DNA of 58,505 bases from the NCBI GenBank assembly GCA_964420065.1, contig CAYQQK010000013.1:1-58505 (forward strand), in the 5' to 3' direction. The notes beneath the pieces are model-generated. The model ran no database searches, was not told the origin of the DNA, and was given only the letters and a program-made list of their open reading frames with translations. Source of the stretch: CAYQQK01 sp964420065. Lineage in GTDB: Bacteria > Bacillota > Dethiobacteria > DTU022. Positions 50,897 through 58,505 of the stretch are shown one piece after another (the first letter of the stretch is position 1; the number at the start of each line of letters is the position of its first letter). Both the position numbers and the translations under genes were made by a program.

Positions 50897-52297
50897 TTAA
50901 AACGGAATAAAGGTTAAACCAAGGATGTAGGGAATTGTGGCCACGATCATGATCGCAATACAGTAACCGAACATATCCCTGGCCCTGACCCGGGTTACCC
51001 CAAGGAGGGCGATCGCCCAGAAGGGGTTGAAGAGGTTGGTCCAGGCGTCGCCGGCGGCATAGGCGATGATCGTTTGCCCGGCCGGAGCGCCGACGGTTTC
51101 GCTGGTACGCATCACGATCTCGCCGATGGTCATCCACTCGCCGCCGCCGGAGGGGATGAACAGGTTCACCAGACCGCTCATGAGCAGCGCGATCGCCGGC
51201 ATCGTCAACTTGGTTGCCCACCGCCCGAGCGCATTGGCGAAGGTGACCGCCAGGCCCGAGTAGGTCATCACACCCTGAATTCCGGCATAGAAGGGGAACT
51301 GCAGGATCACCCCGCCGACGGACCCGGCCGCACGGTAGATCGAACGGGCATAGGCCATCGGACTGCGGTAAAGGATCAAACCGATGATGATAAAGATGAA
51401 GTTAACCGAATCCAGATTCAAGCCGGACATGAACCCCTGGGTCTTGAACCACCAGATCATGGCCCCGACCGCCAGGATGACGATGAGCAAGGCGATGATG
51501 ATACTGTTATCGATGCGATCGGCCACGCTCACCGTTTTGCTTTCAACGGCCGCTTCCTTCTTTTCTTCAAGCAGCTCCGGCGCATACTGATCCAGGCCCC
51601 GGCAGCGCTCGGCATGGCGGGGATGGAGCCAGGCGCACATGAGCATGGCAAAGATCACGATGACGAGGGTGTTCAATAAAGCATAGGAGCTAAAAATGGT
51701 TTCATTGGCCGGCACGAGACCGATCAAACCCTCAAGGAAGTGCCCCGGTACGTTTGAAAGGAGCGGCGCCGATCCGGAAAGGCCGTAGTGCCAGCTCAAG
51801 CCGAGACCGGTGTAACCGGCGGCGCACAAAACAGGATAGTGAATCGGCATGCCGCGATGGTGGGCGTTTTTGGCCATTTCGCGGGCCATCATCCCGCCCA
51901 TGATCAACCCCAGGCCCCAGTTGACCCAGGAAAAGACGGTCGCGATCAGCGCGACCAGGGCGGCCGCCTGTTTGCCGTTTTTGGGCAGACGGCAGAGGCT
52001 GGTGATGAGGCGAACCACGGCCGAATGGGTGGCGATCGAGTACCCCAACACCACAATCAAGCACATCTGCATGGCGAAAGCAAGGAAGCTCCAGAACCCC
52101 TGATACATGTAGCCCATGCTATCGTAGAGGCTGCTTCCCTGAAAGATCCAGGCCAGGATATAGACGATAAATAACAGAATAACCGCAAAAAGGAAGGGAT
52201 CCGGGAACCACTTTTCGACACTGCTTGAGATGCTGAAGCCCATTCTTTCAATCAGCGATGGCTTTTCAAGTTCAACCTTTTCGCGTACTACCGCCAT
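50897..52297 (-). CDS. atoE: Short-chain fatty acid transporter, AtoE family
   Basis: A 466-residue membrane protein with about 12 helices, matching the AtoE family of short-chain fatty acid (acetoacetate/butyrate) uptake carriers. Family marks: FLAFAMQMCLIVVLGYSIATH, FSWVNWGLGLIMGGMMAREMA, YTGLGLSWHYGLSGSAPLL, IQGVMTYSGLAV, LVNLFIPSGGGEW and AYAAGDAWTNLFNPFWA. Start ATG has AAGGAGGT. First gene of the operon with CoA-transferase and thiolase, which together take up and activate short-chain acids. Confidence 0.93.
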   Translation of the reverse strand: MAVVREKVELEKPSLIERMGFSISSSVEKWFPDPFLFAVILLFIVYILAWIFQGSSLYDSMGYMYQGFWSFLAFAMQMCLIVVLGYSIATHSAVVRLITSLCRLPKNGKQAAALVALIATVFSWVNWGLGLIMGGMMAREMAKNAHHRGMPIHYPVLCAAGYTGLGLSWHYGLSGSAPLLSNVPGHFLEGLIGLVPANETIFSSYALLNTLVIVIFAMLMCAWLHPRHAERCRGLDQYAPELLEEKKEAAVESKTVSVADRIDNSIIIALLIVILAVGAMIWWFKTQGFMSGLNLDSVNFIFIIIGLILYRSPMAYARSIYRAAGSVGGVILQFPFYAGIQGVMTYSGLAVTFANALGRWATKLTMPAIALLMSGLVNLFIPSGGGEWMTIGEIVMRTSETVGAPAGQTIIAYAAGDAWTNLFNPFWAIALLGVTRVRARDMFGYCIAIMIVATIPYILGLTFIPF

Positions 52298-52322
52298 GGA
52301 CGGACCTCCTTTTTTTATTTAT

Positions 52323-52409
52323 TCAAATCTTGCTCCTGTTTCCGACGTGCAGTTTGGCTGTGGCGCTCACCTCCCCGCTTCCCCTGTGATAAACTTGAAA
52401 CGGCAGCAC
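52323..52409 (-). CDS. Possible 28-aa leader peptide of the atoE operon
   Basis: Within the 350-nt leader of atoE, AAAGGAGGT lies 3-4 nt before a GTG at 52409; the frame codes for 28 residues (MLPFQVYHRGSG to GNRSKI) and ends with TGA at 52323, 25 bp before atoE. The spacing is short and no similarity is known, so this may be chance. Confidence 0.25.
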   Translation of the reverse strand: MLPFQVYHRGSGEVSATAKLHVGNRSKI

Positions 52410-52649
52410 TGCACCTCCTTTCTGCCTGAACGCGACGGCAGGGTCTCCAAGCATGCCGGCCGGGCCGGTAGGTGGGAACTCTTGTTTGAAGTCAGTAAAT
52501 GGTTATGCGTGAACGGGCATGAACAGCACAATGAATGGGCGTATTGATGGCGGATCAAAGCCGTGCAGGTTTCAATTATATCTGACCGACACACACCCCC
52601 CCTCGTTACGAATATGGGGCTGAATAATCCCAATAGCACACCAAGTCCT
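52410..52649. other. Leader of the atoE transcript without a clear gene
   Basis: This stretch is transcribed from the promoter at 52650-52677 into atoE. I see CCGGCCCGGCCGG-type pairing near 52455-52475 but no named riboswitch or T-box motif. Confidence 0.35.
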
Positions 52650-52677
52650 ATTATACTGGACTTTTCCATCTTGTCAA
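52650..52677 (-). promoter_or_regulatory. Consensus promoter of the atoE-CoA-transferase-thiolase operon
   Basis: On the minus strand TTGACA (52677-52672), 16-bp spacer, TATAAT (52655-52650). Both hexamers are perfect. The leader to atoE would be about 345 nt. Confidence 0.8.
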
Positions 52678-52736
52678 CCTAGTGCGACACTGGGCTGATT
52701 ATCTTCGACCGAACGCTGTTTGAAGATTACCGGTTG

Positions 52737-52767
52737 TTGCAATTACGGCAACCCGTTATGTTATACT
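52737..52767 (+). promoter_or_regulatory. Possible promoter of the MFS gene
   Basis: TTGCAA (52737-52742) and TTATAC/TATACT (52761-52767) with 18-19 bp between; TTGTTG/TATGTT with 17 bp is an alternative. The region also has the inverted words GGTTG and CAACC (52732-52753), which might bind a regulator. Confidence 0.35.
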
Positions 52768-52801
52768 TCTGGCAACAGAAAGAGAATGGAAGGGAGAAAA
52801 A

Positions 52802-54217
52802 ATGGCTAGACCTTCAAACGAGACGGCTTCGATGACCGCCCGGCGCTACGGGGTGCTCGCCGCGGTCATGCTCGGCGGGATCATGGGGCCGATCGACGCC
52901 AGTATTGTTAACGTCATTCTGCCGAGTATAGCCGGTTATTTTGATGTTCCCATCGCCGCCGCGCAGTGGGTGCCGCTGGTTTACCTGCTCACGATCAGCA
53001 GTCTGCTCCTGTTTTATGGACGTTTGGGGGATATCTTTGGTTACAAACGGATCTACTTGACGGGACTGGCCTGTTTTACCGCGACCTCCGCCCTGTGCGG
53101 CCTGGCGCCGACCATTGCCTGGTTGGTTGCTTTTCGCGCCATCCAGGGCATCGGCGCGGGGATGATGATGGCGGTGCCCTTTGCCATTCTTACCGCCGTT
53201 TTCCCGGCGCAGGAGCGGGGACGAGCCCTGGGGATCAATGCGATCAGCATTTCAGCCGGGCTGGCCCTGGGCCCGACCCTGGGCGGGCTGCTGACCTCGT
53301 TCTGGTCCTGGCGACTCATTTTTTTGATCAACATTCCGATCGGTATTGCCGCCCTGATCTGGGCGGTAAAAGTGATTCCCGAGTTGAAAGGCAAACCGGG
53401 TCGGATCGATTTTGCCGGCGCGGGCGCCGCTTTTATTTTCCTGTTTTCTTTTCTTCTGTTTATCAACCGGATCCAACAGAGCGGGATCGGGCTCCAGGCC
53501 GGCCTGATCCTGGCCGTGGCACTCATTGCCGGAACCTGTTTCATTCATATCGAAGGGCACGCGCCGTCCCCGATGGTCAATCTGGCGCTCTTCAAAAACC
53601 GCACTTTCGCCCTGGGCACGGCCGCTTCCCTGCTCAATTTTGCCTCGCAATATATTCTGGTTTTCCTGACACCGTTTTACCTGCAGCGGGTGATCCATTA
53701 TGCCCCGAATGAGGTCGGCCTGCTGATGACCTGCTTCCCGCTCACGATGATGGCGGTGGCCCCGTTCAGCGGTAACCTGTCCGACCGGGTGGGAACGAGG
53801 GAACTGGCCGCCGCCGGCGCGGCGATCTGTGCCGCTGCCCTGGTGGCGATGAGCTCTTTGCCCGTGGCCGCAACGGCCCCGGCGCTGGGTTGGCGTCTCG
53901 CTTTCTTCGGCCTGGGAACCGGAATGTTTCAATCTCCGAACAACAGCTCGGTCATGGGCAGCGCTCCCCGACCTGACCTGGGGATCGCCTCCGGCATCCT
54001 GGGCACGGCCCGTAATGCCGGCATGGCCATCGGTATCTCTTCGGCGGGGCTGGTACTCTACTCTTTTATCTCTCCGGCAGTGATGGCACAGCAATTTTTA
54101 AGCGGGGCGGAGGCGATTTCTTTTCTTGGCGGCCTCAAATACGCTTACCTTTTCGGGGGTTTGCTTTCGGTGGTGGCGGCCCTGTTTTCGTTCATGCAGG
54201 GGAGGGGGAGGGGATAA
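52802..54217 (+). CDS. MFS drug-efflux-type transporter (DHA2, 14 helices)
   Basis: A 471-residue proton-driven exporter. LGGIMGPIDASIVNVILPSI (helix 1 with the DHA2 Asp motif), LLFYGRLGDIFGYKRIYL (motif A, about residue 70) and LRLGINAISISAGLALGPTLGGLL-like motif C (GINAISISAGLALGPTLGG) are visible, and about 14 hydrophobic segments. Start ATG has GGAAGGGAG. The last residues MQGRGRG and the stop are encoded in the first bases of a C/G-rich repeat, so the tail may be newly acquired. Substrate unknown. Confidence 0.88.
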   Translation: MARPSNETASMTARRYGVLAAVMLGGIMGPIDASIVNVILPSIAGYFDVPIAAAQWVPLVYLLTISSLLLFYGRLGDIFGYKRIYLTGLACFTATSALCGLAPTIAWLVAFRAIQGIGAGMMMAVPFAILTAVFPAQERGRALGINAISISAGLALGPTLGGLLTSFWSWRLIFLINIPIGIAALIWAVKVIPELKGKPGRIDFAGAGAAFIFLFSFLLFINRIQQSGIGLQAGLILAVALIAGTCFIHIEGHAPSPMVNLALFKNRTFALGTAASLLNFASQYILVFLTPFYLQRVIHYAPNEVGLLMTCFPLTMMAVAPFSGNLSDRVGTRELAAAGAAICAAALVAMSSLPVAATAPALGWRLAFFGLGTGMFQSPNNSSVMGSAPRPDLGIASGILGTARNAGMAIGISSAGLVLYSFISPAVMAQQFLSGAEAISFLGGLKYAYLFGGLLSVVAALFSFMQGRGRG

Positions 54218-54397
54218 CGTTGCTTGTCCCCTCCCCCCCGCAGGGGTGGGAGCTCGCACCGATACCGGTGAAAAGTGAGATGTGGTCACCTCTCCCCCCG
54301 CAGGGGTGGGAGCTCGACCGGTTACCTTGGCTATAAGTGGTGTTGTTCCCTCTCCCCCCCCGCAGGGGTGGGAGAGGGTCAGGGTGAGGGGGGGGAA
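54205..54397. repeat. C/G-rich palindromic repeats, about four units
   Basis: Units at 54205-54213, 54227-54252, 54290-54312 and 54351-54397 share CCCCTCCCCCCCGCAGGGGTGGGAG and the flank GGGGATAACGTT. The first unit forms the 3' end of the MFS gene. The 379-bp gap 54218-54596 holds these units, one REP-like element and one more unit, but no gene. Confidence 0.75.
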
Positions 54398-54410
54398 GTG
54401 ACGGTGCGAA

Positions 54411-54519
54411 GGGGACGGTTCACACGGTTCGGCAATGGAGCCCGAGCGATTGACATCAACAACAACCTAGTATTTGATAACGTTGGTAGGTCTATGTGTC
54501 AACCGGGAGAACCGTCCCC
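54411..54519. repeat. REP/MITE-like inverted-repeat element, copy 5
   Basis: A 109-bp element starting GGGGACGGTTCACACGG and ending CCGGGAGAACCGTCCCC. It lies between two C/G-rich repeat blocks. Confidence 0.75.
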
Positions 54520-54535
54520 GCCAGGTTCGCGCATG

Positions 54536-54580
54536 ACCCCCCCACCCCACCCCCTCCCCCGCAAGGGGGGAGGGGATAAC
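54536..54580. repeat. C/G-rich palindromic repeat, one unit
   Basis: CCCCCTCCCCCGCAAGGGGGGAGGGG followed by ATAACGTTTA, the same flank as the unit at 54205. Confidence 0.75.
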
Positions 54581-54596
54581 GTTTAGCGTCACATTT

Positions 54597-56735
54597 TTAC
54601 CAGTCCACGATGACAAAGTCTCCGCTGACCCAGCGCTCTTCGCCCGAGCCGGAGATGCGGTACCAGATCGAACGATCTTTCATCTGCATCGCGTGAATAG
54701 AGATCTTATCGCCAAAATAAAGCCTGCCCACATCGGCACGGTCGATTCCAGGTCCGGTGCGGACGTTCAAAAAGAGGTGTTTCTCCGAAGGCTGGTACCA
54801 ATTCGGGAAGAAGACGGCGCCCGCAGCCTCGTTCAGCAGGGTCACGTACGACCCGCTCACCCAGCCCCCGCCGGAGGGAGAATCGACACTGAACCAGAAG
54901 TCGTCGCCGACCACCTTCAGGCCGAAGATCTCCAGTTCCGTCCCTTCGGTCAGGGTGGCAATGGTCCCGGCATCGGCCCCGGGAGCATGGCGCAGGTTCA
55001 AGCCGGAGGCGTTCACCCTGCCCCGGACCAGTTCCTTGCGATAGGCCGAGCCTTCACTGTAAGGCTGGATCGCATCCATCAACCGGGCAATCTTGACCGC
55101 CCACATCGGATCGGTGGCGTAATAGCGGTTCATCCCGTCCAGGGTGGGCCCGCGGTAGTAGCTCCCCCCCTCGTTCAGGTAAGCCCGGCGAATATAGGCA
55201 CAGACGTAGAGGAAGCAGTCATCCCGCGTTTCGAAGCTGGCCGCATTGTTGTAGGGATCGCGATCGTAGGCCATGAAGCCGTAAAAGTTATTTTTATCCC
55301 GGGCGATGGCCGAGGTCCCCCAGCCGCTCTCCAGGGCGGCATGGGCCAGCAAGTAAACCGCATTCACGCCCCAGGTTTCCTGGGCGCGCATGATCGAGGC
55401 GCCCAGATTTGAAAGGGGGCAGCCTGCTTGCCGCCGGTACGCGGCCTCGTTCAGAAATTCGGCATCGACCGAGGCGGTGGCCCGGCTGTTCAGGGGCATC
55501 AACAGGTAGGGCACATCTTTGCGATAGTCATAGCGTCCCACAAGCTGCCGCGAACCGCCGGCGCCGGTCAGGTAAAAATTGTAGTCGCTATCGATGACAT
55601 AGTCCCCGGCGGTGAAGTTGTCGGGCGCCCGGCAGAGAAGCACCTCATGGGAGGCGAAGTCGATGCCGTAAAGCTGGCCGCCGCGCACGCGAAATCCGGC
55701 CTTGCCCGTGGCGGGCGGGCCGGTCGGGGAGGGGCCGCTGGAGGGGGGGGTGCCGATCAGACGGTCGAGACGGTCGGCGACAGCGGCGCCGATTGCATCT
55801 TTGCCGCCAAACAGGGTCATCGAGCGGACGCGGTAATTCTGGATGTACTGCTCCACCGTGTCCGCCAGGGGTTCACGCAGCAGGAGCACGCCGGTCTGAT
55901 TGCGCGCCGCCAGTACCGCCCCGGTGATGGCATCGGGAAAGTCCAGGCCCGTCGCGCCGTACATATTCTTGCTCGGCGGGCTGAAGTGCATCGCCAGTTC
56001 AACCGCGGTGTCGTAGCGATCGGCACCGCTGATGCGAACCGGATGCTTGGCCAGGTCAACCCAGAGTTCCATGAATATTTTATCGCTGATCACCCGTTCC
56101 CCGCCGACGACAAAAACATAGCTGCTATTATCCAGCGCAGCCAGCGTTTCGGGGGGGAGTTGGTCCGTATCGGTGAGAAGAATCGGGTAATCCTCGCGGG
56201 CGGCGTAAGCGGCGGCGGCCAGGGCATCGGGAAAATTGTAACCGTACACCAGGATCGCCCCGGTCGAGGAGGGGAAACGCGCCGCGATCAGCGCGGCGGT
56301 GTCAAAACGGTTTGCACCGCCGATGCGATAAACCGCCGCCCCGAGATCCTGCAGATCCCTTTCGACCGCGCCGGAAACGGCTGCCGTGCCACCCAGAATG
56401 ACAATTTGATCCGCCTGCAGGCGTTCGATTTCGTCCCGGGTGACCGCGGGCAGGGCGTCGGGCCGGGTGAGCAGGATCGGTGCGGCGTTGCGGTAAGCCA
56501 GGGGCACTCCGGCCAGGGCGTCGGCGTAGTTGTCCCCCCGGGCCAGAAAGACCACGGTGGAAGTATCCCAACCCTTTTGGCTGATGTTGACCGCCGTGTG
56601 GTAGCGGTCGTCGCCGCCGATGCGGCCGGTCGACTGGGCTTCAACCGCTTTGGGAGCCAGCGGGCCGGCGATACAGAAAGCGATGGACAAAAGAACCACC
56701 AGAATGAAGATTTGACAACGACGCAAAATTGACAA
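54597..56735 (-). CDS. Secreted wall hydrolase: three CWB2 repeats, glucosaminidase, two SH3 domains
   Basis: A 712-residue exported protein. Signal peptide about 1-33 (IFILVVLLSIAFCIAGPLAPKAVEA). Three CWB2 repeats (about 38-130, 135-230, 232-330; for example GGDDRYHTAVNIS, GDNYADALAGVPLAY, GADRYDTAVEL). Linker rich in Pro/Ser/Gly, a short domain (about 345-430), then a GH73-type N-acetylglucosaminidase (about 440-580) with AHAALESGWGTSAIARDKNNFYG holding the catalytic Glu. Two SH3-type wall-binding domains (about 590-650, 655-712; SGLNLRHAPGADAG, LFLNVRTGPGIDRADVG). Start TTG at 56735 has GGGGGGAGAG. It probably cuts peptidoglycan during growth or separation while held by CWB2. Confidence 0.92.
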   Translation of the reverse strand: MSILRRCQIFILVVLLSIAFCIAGPLAPKAVEAQSTGRIGGDDRYHTAVNISQKGWDTSTVVFLARGDNYADALAGVPLAYRNAAPILLTRPDALPAVTRDEIERLQADQIVILGGTAAVSGAVERDLQDLGAAVYRIGGANRFDTAALIAARFPSSTGAILVYGYNFPDALAAAAYAAREDYPILLTDTDQLPPETLAALDNSSYVFVVGGERVISDKIFMELWVDLAKHPVRISGADRYDTAVELAMHFSPPSKNMYGATGLDFPDAITGAVLAARNQTGVLLLREPLADTVEQYIQNYRVRSMTLFGGKDAIGAAVADRLDRLIGTPPSSGPSPTGPPATGKAGFRVRGGQLYGIDFASHEVLLCRAPDNFTAGDYVIDSDYNFYLTGAGGSRQLVGRYDYRKDVPYLLMPLNSRATASVDAEFLNEAAYRRQAGCPLSNLGASIMRAQETWGVNAVYLLAHAALESGWGTSAIARDKNNFYGFMAYDRDPYNNAASFETRDDCFLYVCAYIRRAYLNEGGSYYRGPTLDGMNRYYATDPMWAVKIARLMDAIQPYSEGSAYRKELVRGRVNASGLNLRHAPGADAGTIATLTEGTELEIFGLKVVGDDFWFSVDSPSGGGWVSGSYVTLLNEAAGAVFFPNWYQPSEKHLFLNVRTGPGIDRADVGRLYFGDKISIHAMQMKDRSIWYRISGSGEERWVSGDFVIVDW

Positions 56736-56858
56736 TGGACTACTCTCCCCCCGATGAAAAGTTCACCATGGCATTAAACATTCGACAACAATAGACATTA
56801 TCCTGCTCCGTTGTATAAAACAGGGAGGTTGGGGGAGAGCAGGGTCGGGGGGCCGGTC

Positions 56859-58247
56859 CTAGCAACCGACGCCGATGTAGGTAAAACCATGACGGCGCAG
56901 ATCAAGATCGCGGAAAAAGTTGCGCCCGTCGATCAAAATGCGGGAACGCATGGTTGCACCGATCTCCGGCCAGGGCGCGCAAAGAAATTCTTCCCACCCG
57001 GTGAGCAGGACGGCGGCGTCGGCTTCCCGAACCGCTTCGGCCACGCCGGCGGCATAAACCAGGTTTTGTTCCGGGAAGCAACGGCGGTAGTTTTCCATGG
57101 CGACCGGATCGAAGGCGCGAACCCGCGCCCCCATCTCCAGCAGCCCGGCGATGACGGCGATGGCCGGCGATTCGCGCACGTCGTCGGTGTTGGGCTTGAA
57201 AGCCAGGCCGAGCACGGCGATGGTGCTGCCCCGGATCACCTTGAGCGCCGCCTGCAGCTTCTGGGTGATCGTGCGCCGCTGCCGTTCGTTGACCTCGACC
57301 GCAGCCCGGACCAGGGACATTTCATAATCGTACTGACGGGCGGTATGCAGAATTGAGCGGGTATCCTTGGGGAAACAACTGCCGCCCCACCCCACTCCCG
57401 CTTTGAGGAAGGCGGGGCCGATCCGTTTGTCGAGGCCGATACCCTTGGCCACTTCCCCGATATCCGCCCCGACCAGCTCGGCCATTCCGGCGAACTCGTT
57501 GATGAAGGAAACCTTCATCGCCAGGAAGGAGTTGGCGGCGTACTTGATCAGTTCGGCGCTGGTGGGGCTGGTGGTGACCAGGGCCGGCAGGGGACAGCCC
57601 GCCGGGCGGGGAACGGCCCCCGGGGCGGTAAAGGTCTGTTCCAGGATCGGCGCGTACATCTGGCGCAGGAGGTTAACCGGAACGATATCGGTCGCGCCGA
57701 CGACGATGCGGTCGGGATAAAACGTATCGTGGAGGGCGGCCCCTTCGCGCAAAAATTCCGGGTTGGAGGCAACGCTGAAACGAACCGTCCCGCCCCGATC
57801 GCGGCGTTCCAGTTCTTCCCGGATCACCGTGTCCACCCGGCGAGCGGTGCCGATGGGGACGGTCGACTTGTTGACGATGACGAACGCCCGGTCCGTTCCG
57901 CAGGGCAGATTCCGGCCGATCTCGCGGGCCGCGTTTTCAACATAGCTGAGGTCGGTATCGCCGTTGTCCTTGGCCGGAGTGCCGACGGCGATGACGATGA
58001 TGTCGGCGTCATCGAGGGCATGGTCGAGGGCACCGCTATAGGTGATGTTTGCGGCCGCCTGCCGCATCACTTCCTCGAGGCCGCGCTCGTAGATTGTCGG
58101 TTTGCCGGAGCGCAACGTTTCGACCAGGCGCGGATTGTTGTCAACGCAGGTGACGCTGTGGCCGAGGTAGGCCAGGGCCACCCCCGTGTTCAGGCCGACG
58201 TATCCGGTACCGAGAATAACAACGTTCAGTGAATGATCATATTTCAT
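56859..58247 (-). CDS. ugd: UDP-glucose 6-dehydrogenase
   Basis: A 462-residue enzyme oxidising UDP-glucose to UDP-glucuronate with two NAD. VVILGTGYVGLNTGVALAYLGHSVTCVD (residues 9-36) binds NAD; IVNKSTVPIGTARRVD (about 124-139), SNPEFLREGAALHDTFYPDRIVVG (161-184), Lys in ELIKYAANSFLAMKVSFINE (232-251) and catalytic Cys291 in GVGWGGSCFPKDTRS follow. Start ATG 58247 has GGGAGC; the frame up to 58304 lacks a site. UDP-glucuronate could feed the polysaccharide pathway of the island, although the gene is 28 kb away. Confidence 0.95.
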   Translation of the reverse strand: MKYDHSLNVVILGTGYVGLNTGVALAYLGHSVTCVDNNPRLVETLRSGKPTIYERGLEEVMRQAAANITYSGALDHALDDADIIVIAVGTPAKDNGDTDLSYVENAAREIGRNLPCGTDRAFVIVNKSTVPIGTARRVDTVIREELERRDRGGTVRFSVASNPEFLREGAALHDTFYPDRIVVGATDIVPVNLLRQMYAPILEQTFTAPGAVPRPAGCPLPALVTTSPTSAELIKYAANSFLAMKVSFINEFAGMAELVGADIGEVAKGIGLDKRIGPAFLKAGVGWGGSCFPKDTRSILHTARQYDYEMSLVRAAVEVNERQRRTITQKLQAALKVIRGSTIAVLGLAFKPNTDDVRESPAIAVIAGLLEMGARVRAFDPVAMENYRRCFPEQNLVYAAGVAEAVREADAAVLLTGWEEFLCAPWPEIGATMRSRILIDGRNFFRDLDLRRHGFTYIGVGC

Positions 58248-58359
58248 CTCGATCAGCTCCCGATGCTTTACCGCGACTGTTTCCGCCATGGTGCGCGGGG
58301 TCAAGTGTAAATTCTACGCTCCGCCGCCGGATCCTGCCGGGGGCGGTTCTCGCCAGGTT

Positions 58360-58493
58360 ATCCCCTCTCCCCCCCGCAAGGGTGGGAGAGGGCCGGGGTG
58401 AGGGGGGGGAAGTGACTGCAATGCACCAAGGTAAACTATAACCGCACATATCCCCCCCACCCCTCCCCCTCCCCCGCAAGGGGGGAGGGGACG
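58360..58493. repeat. C/G-rich palindromic repeats, two units, at window end
   Basis: Units 58360-58411 (CCCTCTCCCCCCCGCAAGGGTGGGAGAGGG) and 58452-58493 (CCCCTCCCCCTCCCCCGCAAGGGGGGAGGGG). Frames running through them (for example the minus-strand frame from 58505) are translated repeat. No gene is seen from 58248 to 58505. Confidence 0.75.
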
Positions 58494-58505
58494 GTTAAGC
58501 ATCAC

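Noticed and set aside
52367..52669. 100-residue minus-strand frame in the atoE leader
   Set aside because: Its start lies inside the promoter and it has no ribosome binding site or domain.

Overview
The window looks like a chromosomal segment of a Gram-positive, endospore-lineage anaerobe (Bacillota, Clostridia-like; a Peptococcaceae/Syntrophomonadales/Moorella-type organism is my best guess). The reasons are protein families rather than any marker gene: paired CoA-dehydratase activase proteins (BadF type plus two DUF2229/COG3581 type), a HutP-family protein, a SipW-type signal peptidase next to a class D sortase, three proteins with cell-wall-binding repeat 2 (CWB2), a LytR-CpsA-Psr protein, and many GTG/TTG starts with strong AGGAGG ribosome binding sites. 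No rRNA, CRISPR array, transposase gene or phage gene was seen. One tRNA is present.

Layout. (1) 1-9.1 kb, all on the minus strand: a dehydrogenase-like pair with its own HTH regulator, dusB with an XRE regulator, and a CoA-activase group (COG3581 protein, M20 peptidase, BadF ATPase, DUF2229 protein). (2) 9.3-30.5 kb: a polysaccharide island starting directly after tRNA-Pro(CGG). It holds six family-2 or family-4 glycosyltransferases plus remnants of two more, a pyruvyl-transferase fusion, a DUF4422 protein, UDP-galactopyranose mutase, a Wzm/Wzt ABC exporter and an initiating phosphoglycosyltransferase. From about 12 to 25 kb it is visibly more AT-rich than its flanks. A three-gene reverse-strand cassette (CotH kinase with LRR, DUF4956, VTC polyphosphate polymerase) sits inside a duplicated, partly decayed glycosyltransferase pair. 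(3) 30.7-41.3 kb: a repeat-bearing coiled-coil protein, L-2-hydroxyglutarate oxidase-like protein, zinc-ribbon membrane protein, HutP, DUF4349 lipoprotein, LCP protein, O-antigen-ligase/TPR protein and a propeller-like lipoprotein. (4) 41.5-47.3 kb: a cell-surface module with a 1,966-bp tandem duplication of a CWB2 gene carrying its own promoter and about 270-nt leader, then sortase and signal peptidase. (5) 47.6-52.7 kb: a thiolase / CoA-transferase / short-chain fatty acid transporter operon. (6) 52.8-58.5 kb: a drug-type MFS exporter, a CWB2-glucosaminidase-SH3 protein and UDP-glucose dehydrogenase.

How the parts fit. The island encodes one coherent pathway: the polyprenyl-phosphate sugar transferase starts a lipid-linked glycan, the glycosyltransferases extend it (including galactofuranose supplied through Glf), the fusion protein may pyruvylate it, and Wzm/Wzt exports it. 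The LCP and O-antigen-ligase proteins downstream could attach or polymerise such glycans, and pyruvylated cell-wall glycans are the known anchor for some S-layer proteins, which would link the island to the surface proteins further on. This last link is inference.

Repeats shape the intergenic DNA. One family (five copies, 106-110 bp, ends GGGGAYGGTT with inverted repeats) looks like REP/MITE doublets and tends to sit right behind stop codons, in one case encoding the last residues of a protein. A second family is made of C/G-rich palindromes that create false N-terminal extensions in several genes. A third, single-copy 400-bp block (32.73-33.14 kb) has 20-bp terminal inverted repeats and many nested hairpins and is the least explained piece of the window.
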